Part shown: positions 22,034 to 31,112 of the stretch, piece after piece
How positions within the stretch are numbered: the stretch's first letter is position 1
Layout: each line of letters begins with the position of its first letter
Assembly: GCA_016281125.1 (NCBI GenBank)
Contig: JAEEIA010000010.1
Span: forward strand, 103,647-167,646
From: Oscillospiraceae bacterium
Lineage (GTDB): Bacteria > Bacillota > Clostridia > Oscillospirales > Ruminococcaceae
Direction: 5' to 3'
DNA length: 64,000 nucleotides
The notes under the pieces: generated by a model
Told to the model about the DNA's origin: nothing
Databases searched by the model: none
Seen by the model: the letters and a program-made list of their open reading frames with translations, nothing else
Program-made: the position numbers and the translations under genes

Positions 22034-22062
22034 TTGACTTCTGCGGAAAAGTATGCTATAAT
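22034..22062 (+). promoter_or_regulatory. promoter of the SCIFF operon
   Basis: TTGACT (22034-22039), 17-nt spacer, TATAAT (22057-22062). The transcript would start about 80 nt before the precursor gene. Confidence 0.85.
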
Positions 22063-22147
22063 AGTACCGAGTTTCGGTGTCTGCACGTTCAGACATACTC
22101 ATGCTGCGTCATCGCGCAGACATTCCGACCGAAGGAGGGAAAGAATC

Positions 22148-22297
22148 ATGCGTCACATCCAGACGATTGAAACCCGCGATCTTTGCGAGAGCGCAAAGAA
22201 GGGCGGCTGCGGCGAGTGCCAGACTTCCTGCCAGTCCGCATGCAAGACCAGCTGCGGCATTGCAAATCAGCAGTGCGAGAGCAAGAAGCAGAAGTAA
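22148..22297 (+). CDS. SCIFF-type ranthipeptide precursor (six-cysteine in forty-five)
   Basis: A 49-residue peptide starting MRHIQTIETR, with AAGGAGG 8 nt upstream. The core GGCGECQTSCQSACKTSC is the unmistakable SCIFF signature (TIGR03973-type). Its partner maturase is one gene downstream. The six canonical cysteines are C21, C24, C28, C32, C36 and C43. There is an extra cysteine, C13, in the leader-like part. In the characterised Thermoanaerobacter peptide the thioether joins Cys32 to Thr37; here position 37 is Gly. The peptide ends in a Lys-rich tail. Identity is very secure, the chemistry of the product uncertain. Confidence 0.95.
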   Translation: MRHIQTIETRDLCESAKKGGCGECQTSCQSACKTSCGIANQQCESKKQK

Positions 22298-22387
22298 TGC
22301 TTTCACCAGTCAAGCGAAATGCCGCCCGTTTGTGGCGGCGTTTGCTGTCTATGACGGAAATACAGTACAAAAGGAGCATTTGCATTT

Positions 22388-23359
22388 ATGAAAAAGGTTC
22401 TGAAGCGCATCGGCCTCGTACTGCTCATTTTCCTGCTGATTGATATTCTGGCAGTCGGCGGACTCTTCCTCTGTCACCGCATCATGCTGAAAAAGGAGGC
22501 GCCGCTGCGGGAAAAAGCAATCGGAACGCCGGTCACGGTGGACGGCGGCACGATGTATGTTTACAGCGAAGGCGAGGGCGATCAGACGGTGGTTTTCCTC
22601 TCCGGTTATGCGACCGCATCTCCGATCTATGATTTCAGACCGCTCTACCGGCTGCTGTCAGATGAGTTCCGCATCGCTGTCGTGGAACGATTCGGATACG
22701 GATTCAGCGATCAGACGGATCTGCCGCGGGATATTGATACGCTGCTCTCCGAAACGCGGCAGGCGCTCGCGGGCGCCGGCATCGAAGGGCCGTTCCTGCT
22801 CTGCCCGCATTCGATGTCGGGCATGGAGGCGCTGTACTGGGCGCAGCAGTATCCGGAAGAAATTTCCGGCATCTGCTTCTCGGATGCAGCCATTCCCGGC
22901 GCGTATGACGCAAACAGTTACGATCCGGATGCGCCGCTGGACAAGCTCATGGCGTGGACGGTCAATCTCGGATTCTGGCGTGTGTTCTCGCCCGATAAGT
23001 CCTTTCCGGCGCTGCGGTCATCGGTACTGACGGATGAGGAAAAGGCTGTTTACCGCGCGCTGTTTCAGGCAAACCGCGGCAGCAAAACGCTGCTCCATGA
23101 AGCGGAAACCGGCGGACAGAGTATGGCGAAGGTCGAAGCGGGCGCCGTGCCGGATATCCCGATGATATTCTTTACCACAACCGGCTACGAACCGAAAAAT
23201 GCGGAGGAATGGTGCTCCGTGCCGGACAGGTATACGAACGGAACCGCGGAAAACATCCGCTGCGACTGCGGGCATTATGTCCATGTGGAACGGGCAGAGG
23301 AAATGGCCGCTGCCATCCGGAAGATCGCGGCACAGACTGCCGCAGAAAAAGGAGAATAA
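22388..23359 (+). CDS. membrane-anchored alpha/beta hydrolase in the SCIFF operon
   Basis: 323 residues with an N-terminal membrane helix (about 9-30) and a hydrolase domain probably outside the cell. The nucleophile elbow is CPHSMSG (S142), a variant of GxSxG with Pro in place of the first Gly. The oxyanion region is FLSGYATASP and the catalytic His is in CGHYVHVE (H296). Similar lipase/peptidase-like hydrolases are common, but it lies between the SCIFF precursor and the maturase and ends one base before the maturase start. Possible roles are leader removal, product hydrolysis or an unrelated passenger. Assignment of fold is firm, role inferred. Confidence 0.85.
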   Translation: MKKVLKRIGLVLLIFLLIDILAVGGLFLCHRIMLKKEAPLREKAIGTPVTVDGGTMYVYSEGEGDQTVVFLSGYATASPIYDFRPLYRLLSDEFRIAVVERFGYGFSDQTDLPRDIDTLLSETRQALAGAGIEGPFLLCPHSMSGMEALYWAQQYPEEISGICFSDAAIPGAYDANSYDPDAPLDKLMAWTVNLGFWRVFSPDKSFPALRSSVLTDEEKAVYRALFQANRGSKTLLHEAETGGQSMAKVEAGAVPDIPMIFFTTTGYEPKNAEEWCSVPDRYTNGTAENIRCDCGHYVHVERAEEMAAAIRKIAAQTAAEKGE

Positions 23360-23360
23360 C

Positions 23361-24740
23361 ATGATTCATCAGTATCAGCTCGGCGGCTACAACATTGTGC
23401 TGGACGTCTGCTCCGGCGCGTTGCATACTGTCGATCCGCTTGCATATGACATGATCGCAATGTATGAGGATCATCCGCGGGATGCGGTGATCGCAGCCAT
23501 GCAGGAAAAATACGGCAGCGACCCGGAAATCACCCCGGAGGACATTGCGGAATGTTATGACGATATTACGGCACTGAAAGACGCCGGAAAGCTGTTCTCT
23601 CCGGATGCGTTTGAGCCGATGGCGGGCAAATTAAAGGAAAAGACCGCGGGCGTAGTCAAGGCGCTCTGCCTGCATATCGCGCACACCTGCAACCTGAACT
23701 GCTCCTACTGCTTCGCAAGCCAGGGCAAATATCACGGCGAGCGTGCAGTCATGAGCTTTGAGGTCGGCAAACAGGCGCTGGATTTTCTGGTCGCCAATTC
23801 CGGTACGCGCCGGAATCTGGAGGTCGATTTCTTCGGCGGCGAACCGCTGATGAATTTTCAGGTCGTCAAGGATCTGGTCGCCTATGCGCGCAGCATTGAA
23901 AAGGAAGCGGGCAAGAATTTCCGCTTTACGCTTACAACAAACGGCCTGCTGATTGACGATGACGTCATTGATTTTGCAAACCGTGAATGCAGCAATGTGG
24001 TGCTTTCACTGGACGGCAGAAAGGAAATCCACGACCGCTACCGCGTGGACTATGCGGGCAGCGGCAGTTGGGAAAAAATCGTCCCGAAATTTCAGAAGCT
24101 GGTCGCAGCACGCGGCGGCAGGGATTACTACATGCGCGGCACGTTCACCCACGCAAACCCGGATTTTCTGGAGGACATCAAGGTGATGCTGGATCTCGGC
24201 TTCGATGAGCTGAGCATGGAGCCGGTCGTGGCACCTGCCGGGGATCCTGCGGCACTGACCGAGGATGATCTCCCGGTCGTCATGGAGCAATACGAAAAGC
24301 TCGCAGAACTGATGATTTCCCGCCGGAAAGAAGGCAAGCCGTTCACGTTCTATCACTACATGATTGACCTGACCGGCGGCCCGTGTATCTACAAGCGTAT
24401 CTCCGGATGCGGTTCGGGCACGGAGTATATGGCTGTGACGCCGTGGGGTGATCTGTATCCGTGTCACCAGTTCGTCGGAGAGGAGAAATTCAAGCTCGGC
24501 GATATCTGGAAGGGCGTTGAAAACACACGCATTCAGGACGATTTCATGGCATGTAACGTCTACGCGCGCGAGGAATGCCGTTCTTGCTGGGCAAGGCTGT
24601 ACTGCTCCGGCGGATGCGCCGCGAACGCCTATCACGCGACCGGCTCGGTGCGCGGCGTCTATGAATACGGATGTAAGCTGTTCCGCAAGCGCATGGAGTG
24701 TGCCATCATGGCGGAGATTGACCGCCAGCTTTCCAAATGA
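23361..24740 (+). CDS. SCIFF radical SAM maturase (SPASM domain)
   Basis: A 459-residue radical SAM enzyme from MIHQYQLGGY, with AAAGGAG upstream; the longer frame overlaps the hydrolase and is a shadow. Residues 1-90 form the peptide-recognition (RRE-like) region. The SAM cluster motif CNLNCSYC gives C110, C114 and C117, followed by DFFGGEPLMN. The SPASM region starts near CGSGTEYMAV and includes CHQF, CNVYAREECRSCW and YCSGGC for two auxiliary clusters. It closely resembles TIGR03974 maturases, which form Cys thioether bridges in SCIFF peptides. It overlaps the decarboxylase by 4 nt. Confidence 0.95.
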   Translation: MIHQYQLGGYNIVLDVCSGALHTVDPLAYDMIAMYEDHPRDAVIAAMQEKYGSDPEITPEDIAECYDDITALKDAGKLFSPDAFEPMAGKLKEKTAGVVKALCLHIAHTCNLNCSYCFASQGKYHGERAVMSFEVGKQALDFLVANSGTRRNLEVDFFGGEPLMNFQVVKDLVAYARSIEKEAGKNFRFTLTTNGLLIDDDVIDFANRECSNVVLSLDGRKEIHDRYRVDYAGSGSWEKIVPKFQKLVAARGGRDYYMRGTFTHANPDFLEDIKVMLDLGFDELSMEPVVAPAGDPAALTEDDLPVVMEQYEKLAELMISRRKEGKPFTFYHYMIDLTGGPCIYKRISGCGSGTEYMAVTPWGDLYPCHQFVGEEKFKLGDIWKGVENTRIQDDFMACNVYAREECRSCWARLYCSGGCAANAYHATGSVRGVYEYGCKLFRKRMECAIMAEIDRQLSK

Positions 24741-26059
24741 CGACGCCGATTTATGATTTTGCACGCAGATATGCGGATTCTGATGCTGTCCGGGCGCATA
24801 TGCCGGGACATAAGGGCGAGCCGCAGCTCGGCTGCGAGCCGCTCGACCTGACGGAAATCACCGGCGCGGACGAGCTGTTTGCACCGGAGGGCATCATTGC
24901 GGAAAGTGAAGCAAATGCGGGAGAAATCTTCGGATGCCGGACGCTGTATTCGACAGAGGGCTCGTCGCTCTGTATCCGCGCTATGCTGTATCTTGCGATG
25001 AAATCCGCGCAGGAACGGGGAAAACCGCCTGTGATTGCGGCGGCGCGGAATGTCCACAAAACATTTCTGACTGCGGCGGCGCTGCTCGGCTTTGAGATCG
25101 TCTGGCTGCCGCAGGATCCGGCGAAAAGCTATCTGTCCGGCGGCTTTGTGCTGTCGGAGGAATGCCTCGGGCAGCATCCGTCCGCGCTGTATCTGACCAG
25201 CCCGGATTATCTCGGCGGCATTGCGGATATCCGCGCAGCTGCTGATTTTTGTCACAGGCACGATATGCTGCTGCTTGTGGACAATGCGCACGGCGCGTAT
25301 CTGAAATTCCTGCCGGAATCGCTGCATCCGGCTGACCTCGGCGCAGATCTCTGCTGCGATTCCGCGCACAAAACGCTGCCCGTTCTGACAGGCGGTGCCT
25401 ATCTGCATATTGCGGATTCCGCGCCTGAAATCTGCCGCAGCAGCGCGAAAAATGCGATGGCACTGTTTGCATCGACCAGTCCGAGCTATTTGATTATGGA
25501 ATCGCTTGACCTTTGCAATGCATATTGCAGCGGGCATTTTCCCGGTGAACTGATTGAAACCGCTGCACGCGGAAAGCGGTTAAAGGAAACGCTTTCTGCG
25601 CAGGGCTGGACGCTCACCGGGGACGAACCGATGAAGCTGACACTTCTGCCGAAGCCGTTCGGCTATACCGGGACAGCGCTTGCGGAGATACTGCAAAAGC
25701 AGCATATTTTCGTTGAATTCGCGGATCCGGATTATCTTGTTCTGATGCTGTCGCCGCAAAATGCCGCATCGGATTTTGACCGTATTGCTGCGGCGCTTGC
25801 ACAGGTGAAACGCCGCGGTGAGATCCCGGAGCGGCCGCCGCAGATGCCGCGCCCGGACTGTGTGATTTCTCCCAGAGAGGCTGTTTTTTCGGTGACGGAG
25901 CGATTGCCTGTTTCACAGTGCATAGGACGGATCTGCGCGGAATTTGCAGTATCCTGCCCGCCTGCCGTTCCGATTGTGATGTGCGGCGAACGCATTACGG
26001 AACCAGCCGCAGACTGTATGCGGTATTACGGCATCGGATACTGTACTGTGATCAAATGA
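24737..26059 (+). CDS. Orn/Lys/Arg decarboxylase-family PLP enzyme
   Basis: 440 residues of the fold-I PLP type: DFARRYADSDAVRAHMPGHKG at the start is the class signature, DNAHGAYLKF holds the PLP-binding Asp-His region and DSAHKTLPVLTGG the Schiff-base Lys. It lacks the N-terminal wing domain of the E. coli inducible decarboxylases and is of the short YaaO/SpeA-like Gram-positive type. The substrate could be arginine, lysine or ornithine. It is joined to the SCIFF maturase by an ATGA overlap, so it is expressed with it. A terminator follows. Confidence 0.88.
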   Translation: MTTPIYDFARRYADSDAVRAHMPGHKGEPQLGCEPLDLTEITGADELFAPEGIIAESEANAGEIFGCRTLYSTEGSSLCIRAMLYLAMKSAQERGKPPVIAAARNVHKTFLTAAALLGFEIVWLPQDPAKSYLSGGFVLSEECLGQHPSALYLTSPDYLGGIADIRAAADFCHRHDMLLLVDNAHGAYLKFLPESLHPADLGADLCCDSAHKTLPVLTGGAYLHIADSAPEICRSSAKNAMALFASTSPSYLIMESLDLCNAYCSGHFPGELIETAARGKRLKETLSAQGWTLTGDEPMKLTLLPKPFGYTGTALAEILQKQHIFVEFADPDYLVLMLSPQNAASDFDRIAAALAQVKRRGEIPERPPQMPRPDCVISPREAVFSVTERLPVSQCIGRICAEFAVSCPPAVPIVMCGERITEPAADCMRYYGIGYCTVIK

Positions 26060-26062
26060 AAG

Positions 26063-26093
26063 AAAGCCCGGTGATTTCACAGATCACCGGGCT
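26063..26093 (+). terminator. terminator of the SCIFF operon
   Basis: AAGCCCGGTGAT pairs with ATCACCGGGCTT over a small loop, followed by CGCTTGTTT. The T run is interrupted but the stem is strong. Confidence 0.8.
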
Positions 26094-26143
26094 TCGCTTG
26101 TTTATAATAGTATCACTGCGCAATGATTGATAACGGACGCCGC

Positions 26144-26170
26144 GCCCCATTTGAAATCCATCGGAGATCC
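26144..26170. repeat. fragment of the MITE-like element
   Basis: GAAATCCATCGGAGATCC with its left flank matches the right terminal inverted repeat of the element at 37970-38162 (ATAAATCCATCGGAGATACC). Only the end is left; it sits just downstream of the M23 gene stop. Confidence 0.55.
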
Positions 26171-26181
26171 CGCAATTCATG

Positions 26182-26958
26182 TCACTGTACGGAAAGCGCA
26201 CCGGCGAAATAGCTTTCCGGATCGACGTATGCGTCATTGCGCAGCACCTCAAAATGCAGATGCGGAACCTCCGCGCGCTCTGCCTCATTGGTATCCCCGA
26301 CCGTGCCGAGCACAGCGCCGCGCAGGACAACGTCACCCGCCTGCACGCAGAGGGTTTCGTTCAGGCCGCAGTACCGCGTCACGGTGCCGTTCTCATGCAG
26401 CACCGAAACGGTCACGCCGAACAGCGCATCCGCACCGGCAGAAGTCACCGTGCCGTCCTCTGTGCAGAGTACCTCTGTCCCGAGCGGCGCCGCAAGATCC
26501 GCGCCGTTATGCGTGGACCAGATGCCCGTTGTGCCGGATTTGACCAGCTCGCCGTGGCTGAACCGCTGCACAATCTCCCCGCTGAACGGGCGCAGCGGCG
26601 TTTGCAGACGCTCCTCCGGCGACGGAACTGCGGTCGTTTCCGCGGCGGGCGCCTCCGTGACCGGCTCTGTTTTGCGCCGCAGAATGGCAGCGGCGGCTTC
26701 TGCGTCCTTTGCGGGCTCCGTGACCGGCTGTGTGCGGACGGCCTCCGGCGCGCGCGTGACTGCGGGTGCGGTCTGCGCGGGTATATCCCTTTGCGGACGC
26801 ACCGGTTCCGCGGAGTGGCTGTTCCCGGTCTGCTGCGGGCGCAGTCTGTCTGCCTCCGACCATGCATACCAGCAGGAAGCGCCGACCATTGCAACGCTCA
26901 GGGACAGCGCTGCGTAAAATCCTCTGCCGGACATTCCGGCCTGTTTTCTGTGTTTCAT
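26182..26958 (-). CDS. M23 metallopeptidase, SpoIIQ-like
   Basis: A 258-residue protein from MKHRKQAGMSG (AAAGG upstream); the upstream frame extension is low-quality. One transmembrane helix (about 13-32) anchors a low-complexity Pro/Thr/Glu stretch (about 45-115) and a C-terminal LytM domain. WSTHNGADLAAP gives the HxxxD zinc ligands and PHLHFEV the HxH motif, so the site looks catalytically complete. The layout resembles clostridial SpoIIQ, the forespore protein that pairs with SpoIIIAH; a vegetative cell-wall endopeptidase is the alternative. Neighbours do not settle it. Confidence 0.8.
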   Translation of the reverse strand: MKHRKQAGMSGRGFYAALSLSVAMVGASCWYAWSEADRLRPQQTGNSHSAEPVRPQRDIPAQTAPAVTRAPEAVRTQPVTEPAKDAEAAAAILRRKTEPVTEAPAAETTAVPSPEERLQTPLRPFSGEIVQRFSHGELVKSGTTGIWSTHNGADLAAPLGTEVLCTEDGTVTSAGADALFGVTVSVLHENGTVTRYCGLNETLCVQAGDVVLRGAVLGTVGDTNEAERAEVPHLHFEVLRNDAYVDPESYFAGALSVQ

Positions 26959-27258
26959 AGCGATCGCCTTTCTTTCATGGAGCTTTCCGTTCCGGATGCC
27001 GCAAACGGCAGTCCGTCGGCTTTCAGCGATAGTATGGAACGCTTTTTGCGGTTTTATGCATGCGCAAAGTTGTATTATAAAAACAAATAATTGCAGCGAG
27101 TAAACATGAAACAGACATCTTAGATGCATCATTTTATGCATTTGCACAAAGAAATCCCTAAATCCTTGCTTATTTTCCTCATTTTATGATATAATCATGC
27201 TGTTCCGGTTTGCACTTTTTTCGGAACGACGTACATAAGGGAAGGGAATTGAAACATC
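26959..27258. other. divergent intergenic region with no gene
   Basis: 300 nt between the divergent M23 and LRR genes. It is AT-richer than its surroundings and contains the plus-strand promoter at 27166. No open frame with a credible ribosome site was seen. Confidence 0.6.
27166..27195 (+). promoter_or_regulatory. promoter of the LRR-dockerin gene
   Basis: TTGCTT (27166-27171), 18-nt spacer, TATAAT (27190-27195), about 63 nt ahead of the start codon. Confidence 0.75.
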
Positions 27259-29598
27259 ATGATGAAGGCAAAGAAGCTCGCTGCCGTTGCTGCGGCAGCA
27301 CTGACGCTCTCTGCTGTGTGCAGTTCTGCCCTGCCGCAGGGAAGTGTCATGCGGTTCGGGTTTTCCGTCAGCGCCGCGGAAGCAGAAAGCGGCACAGAGG
27401 GAGAACTCACGTATCAGGTGTATGCGGATCACAGTGTTGTGACGGCCTGCAATAAGGAAGCGGCCGGCTCAGTGAGGATCCCTGCATCTCTCGGCGGGAA
27501 GCCCGTCACTGCGGTCGGGGACAAGGCGTTCAGCGGCTGCAAAAAGCTCACACTGGTCGAATTTCCGGACAGTCTGACCGCGATTGGGGAATGCGCGTTT
27601 GCAGACTGCGGGAATCTTTCGGCACTCAAGCTCAATGATAAGATCACCACACTCGGAAGCGGCGCGTTCCGCGGCTGCACAAGCCTGCCGCGCGTATCCA
27701 TGCCGGACAGTCTGACCGTAATCGGCGCGGACTGCTTCATGGGCTGCGAATCGCTTGCGACCGTCGGCATCGGCGCAGGACTGACCGCGATTCCGGATTC
27801 CGCATTTGCGGGATGCATCGGGCTGGCCAGACTGGAGCTTCCGAAAAATGTGAAAACCATCGGCAAATCCGCATTTGCGGGCTGCACGACCATGACCGCC
27901 GCAAATCTGTATGACGGTCTGACATCCATCGGGAACGGCGCGTTCTCCGGCTGTTCAAGCCTTGTGAAGATCAGCCTGCCGGAAAGCGTTACCGCAATCG
28001 GGCAGAGCGCCTTTGAGGACTGCACGGCGCTGACGACCGTGAAGCTCTCCTCCGGTATAACGGAGATCCCGAATTCCGCATTCAGCAAGTGCGGCAGCCT
28101 CAAGGAAATCACACTGCCTTCCAAAACAGGCAATATCGGCGCATTTGCGTTTTATCAGTGCAAAAGCCTCAGAAAGGCTGTGCTGCCGGATTCGCTGACC
28201 GGCATCGACTCCTGCGCGTTTCAGGAGTGCGCATCCCTGACAACAGTCACCGTGCCGGAAAAGGTCGTGAGCATCGGCAATGCGTGCTTTGCGAGCTGCA
28301 CCGGACTGGAAAGCTGCATCCTCTCGGACGGCCTGACCGCAATCGGCGCCAATGCGTTCTGCGGCTGCACAAAGCTGACGAAGCTCGTGATGCCGGATTC
28401 TGTTGTCAAGCTGGAAACCGGTGCGTTCTCAGACTGCACCGCGCTCCGGACGGCTGTGCTCTCGGAGAACCTGACGGCAATCCCGTATCAGGCATTCTAT
28501 CAGTGCAGCGCGCTCAAGTCGATTGAGATTCCGGAGAACGTCACGAACATCAGCTCCTATGCATTCTACGGCTGCACGTCGCTTGTCAGCCTGATTGTCG
28601 GGGACGGCACGGTTTCGATCAAGGGCAGTGCGTTCCAGAACTGCGAGGGACTGACCGGCATTCACTTCGGCAAAAATGTGACCTCGATTGATCAGGATGC
28701 GTTCCGCGGCTGCAAGTCGCTGAAAGAGCTGGTGCTGCCGGAGGGGCTGGAGTCGCTCGGCGCACACGCGTTCCTCGGCTGCACAGGGCTGGTCAAGCTG
28801 ACGCTGCCGGATACGCTCAGCACGCTCCAGGAGCAGGTGTTCTACGGCTGCACGTTGCTGGAGAGCGCAGATCTGCCCAAGGGCATTGATAAGATCGACA
28901 AAGAGGCATTCTATAACTGTGCTGCGCTCAGGAGCGTGACAATCCGGAATCCGGAGTGCAGCATCTATCAGGATGATCAGGTCTTTGCAAATAAGTACAA
29001 GACGCGCAATACCGTGATCTGCGGTGATCCGTCCTCCGCTGCAAAGCACTATGCCGATGCGTTCGGCTATACCTTCCGCGCAATCGGGGAAACGGCGGTA
29101 TCGACAACCGCAGCGCCGGTCACCACGACTGCGGCGCCTGTCACCACAACCACGGCTGTGACAACGACCGTGACCACGGCGGCGCCGGTTCAGACGACTG
29201 CGGCGCCGGTTACCACAACCGCAGCACCCGCAACCACTGTGCCCGTCCAGACAACGGCTGCCGTGACTTCTGCCGCACCGGTCACCACGACTGTGCCGGT
29301 CACGACGGAGAAGCCGGTGCAGAAAGCGCCCCTCAGCCGCGGCGATCTCAATGCGGATGAGGCCGTGACGATTGAGGATGCACAGCTCACGCTGAAAGCA
29401 TATGTCCGGCAGCTTGCCTCCGGCAAAACGGATCTTTCTGCGGAACAGATTCAGGCGGCGGACGTGGATAAGGACGGCAGCGTAACCGTCAAGGACGCGC
29501 AGCTGATTCTGAAATATTACGTCATGAGCTCTCTGAGCGGCGTTGATATGAGCTGGGAAACCTTCTTCGCAGTGCTGCTGATTGCCAGCATGAAATAA
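27259..29598 (+). CDS. secreted BspA-type leucine-rich repeat protein with dockerin
   Basis: 779 residues. A signal peptide (about 1-45) is followed by about twenty 23-residue LRR_5/BspA repeats of the form AF.gC..L..v.lP..lt.IG (residues about 70-585). Then comes a Thr/Pro/Val linker (about 610-690, TTAAPVTT units) and a type I dockerin from about 694, with both calcium loops intact (GDLNADEAVTIEDA and ADVDKDGSVTVKDA). BspA-like repeats bind host or matrix proteins in other bacteria. Here the dockerin suggests assembly on a cohesin-bearing surface scaffold. A second ATG one codon in is an alternative start. Confidence 0.9.
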   Translation: MMKAKKLAAVAAAALTLSAVCSSALPQGSVMRFGFSVSAAEAESGTEGELTYQVYADHSVVTACNKEAAGSVRIPASLGGKPVTAVGDKAFSGCKKLTLVEFPDSLTAIGECAFADCGNLSALKLNDKITTLGSGAFRGCTSLPRVSMPDSLTVIGADCFMGCESLATVGIGAGLTAIPDSAFAGCIGLARLELPKNVKTIGKSAFAGCTTMTAANLYDGLTSIGNGAFSGCSSLVKISLPESVTAIGQSAFEDCTALTTVKLSSGITEIPNSAFSKCGSLKEITLPSKTGNIGAFAFYQCKSLRKAVLPDSLTGIDSCAFQECASLTTVTVPEKVVSIGNACFASCTGLESCILSDGLTAIGANAFCGCTKLTKLVMPDSVVKLETGAFSDCTALRTAVLSENLTAIPYQAFYQCSALKSIEIPENVTNISSYAFYGCTSLVSLIVGDGTVSIKGSAFQNCEGLTGIHFGKNVTSIDQDAFRGCKSLKELVLPEGLESLGAHAFLGCTGLVKLTLPDTLSTLQEQVFYGCTLLESADLPKGIDKIDKEAFYNCAALRSVTIRNPECSIYQDDQVFANKYKTRNTVICGDPSSAAKHYADAFGYTFRAIGETAVSTTAAPVTTTAAPVTTTTAVTTTVTTAAPVQTTAAPVTTTAAPATTVPVQTTAAVTSAAPVTTTVPVTTEKPVQKAPLSRGDLNADEAVTIEDAQLTLKAYVRQLASGKTDLSAEQIQAADVDKDGSVTVKDAQLILKYYVMSSLSGVDMSWETFFAVLLIASMK

Positions 29599-29614
29599 CA
29601 GTATAGAATAAGAT

Positions 29615-29652
29615 AAGACCGCCCGCGGGATTGAACCGGGGCGGTCTTTTTT
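29615..29652. terminator. bidirectional terminator
   Basis: AAGACCGCCC and GGGGCGGTCTTTTTT form a stem between the LRR gene and the convergent minus-strand gene, with A and T runs on either side. Confidence 0.88.
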
Positions 29653-29655
29653 GGC

Positions 29656-31065
29656 TTATGCCTGACCGTGATTCTGTTTCATGCTTTTTTTGTATTTCCG
29701 CCGTGCGGAGAGGCAGTCCGGCAGCGCAAACAGCAGCGCCGAAAGAATCGCCGCGATTGCGGACTGCACCGCATACGCGAGGGCATAGGGCTTCATGGCT
29801 TTTCCGACATCCGCGGAAAGCGCCGCGAACAGATAGTAGGTGTCGCCGTTCAGCGTCACGCGCTTGGTATCCGTATAGCAGCGGAGATTCGGCTGATCTT
29901 TTTTGCTGTATCTGCCGAACGCAGATGCGCTGTTCTTTGCAGCTTCTTCGGGCATCATGCCGATGTCATGGATGCAGATTTCCAGCTGCTTTTCCGGCGC
30001 GGGGATATTGATGCTGTCAAGCGTGTGTGGATCATCGCTCGGGAAGCCGTCTGCTGCAAGCTGTTCGTCGGTTCTGACATCTTCGATGGCCTTTTCATAT
30101 GCATCACGGTAATATTCGTACCGTTTTGCGCCGCTGCTGTCCGCGATGATCTCTTTGAGCTCGTTGTATTCGCGCAGACGGTTGGGCAGCCATTTGTCCA
30201 GATATGCCGCGATCTCCCGCATCAGCTCGCCGGAGGGGCCGTCGGTCGGGTGGCCGGATATGTAGAAGTTGTCCAGTGTTTCCGCATCGGCAGCCGAACC
30301 GTTTTCCTCTGTATATCTGAGGTTTTCAACCAAACGCCAGTCATCGGCAGGCTCCGTACCGCTGGGGAGCATCTCCGTGATTTCCTCTGTCAGGATTTTG
30401 TCGCCTGATCTGAACCCGACGGTCATATCCGTGAACTCACCGTCCCGGACATAAGCATGCAGCGGCACGCCGTATTCAATGCGATTGTTGATCCATTTGT
30501 GAAACGGGAAACAAAGGTCGGCCGCCGCGCTGCAGTCCAGCAGATCCAGGAAACGGTACCGGAGATAGTGCGCATCATAGTGATCCCTGTATGTTTCGGC
30601 AATGCGCTCGGCTTCCTCCGGCGTGGCAAGATATTCCTTATCGGCACGACCACCGTTGGAATTGTGCGCGCTGAGGGTGACAGCGGGCTCGGAGATGTAG
30701 TATTCCCCGGTATCGGGGCGGAGCAGCATGACCGCAATATCCTGTTCGGAAGCGGGAGCGTCTGTGGAAAAGTCCTTCATCGTAGACAGGTGCCGGAGCA
30801 TGTCCGGGATTCCGTGCTCGTTCATGCGGTCCTCCGCCTCCACCCGGCCCCAGTTGTCCGGCGTGAAGTTGATGTGATACCGGATGTCCCATGTGTCGCA
30901 GTCGGTGTCAAAGTCATCGGATTTCTGCCGGAAATGGTTTGTTCTGACGCCTGCAATGATCCCGCCGGCGAGCAGGCAGGGGATCATCTTCCGCAGGAAG
31001 AACCGTGAATACCGAAGCTGCTTCGGCATTTTCTGACGTGTCTTTTTCTCGCTTGTCTTTTTCAT
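29656..31065 (-). CDS. two-helix membrane protein with large extracytoplasmic domain
   Basis: 469 residues. A basic N-terminus (KKTSEKKTRQKMPKQ) precedes a helix at about 25-42, a roughly 370-residue extracytoplasmic region rich in acidic and aromatic residues, and a second helix at about 430-450 with a short basic tail (ARRKYKKSMKQ). This is the topology of a sensor-kinase input module, but no HAMP, kinase or cyclase follows. I do not recognise the extracellular domain. It is bounded by a terminator on one side and the repeat zone on the other, so it is monocistronic. Confidence 0.65.
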   Translation of the reverse strand: MKKTSEKKTRQKMPKQLRYSRFFLRKMIPCLLAGGIIAGVRTNHFRQKSDDFDTDCDTWDIRYHINFTPDNWGRVEAEDRMNEHGIPDMLRHLSTMKDFSTDAPASEQDIAVMLLRPDTGEYYISEPAVTLSAHNSNGGRADKEYLATPEEAERIAETYRDHYDAHYLRYRFLDLLDCSAAADLCFPFHKWINNRIEYGVPLHAYVRDGEFTDMTVGFRSGDKILTEEITEMLPSGTEPADDWRLVENLRYTEENGSAADAETLDNFYISGHPTDGPSGELMREIAAYLDKWLPNRLREYNELKEIIADSSGAKRYEYYRDAYEKAIEDVRTDEQLAADGFPSDDPHTLDSINIPAPEKQLEICIHDIGMMPEEAAKNSASAFGRYSKKDQPNLRCYTDTKRVTLNGDTYYLFAALSADVGKAMKPYALAYAVQSAIAAILSALLFALPDCLSARRKYKKSMKQNHGQA

Positions 31066-31112
31066 GATGTAAAACTCCTTTTCTATGATTCCTCCGGGCG
31101 GCGGCTTCCGGT

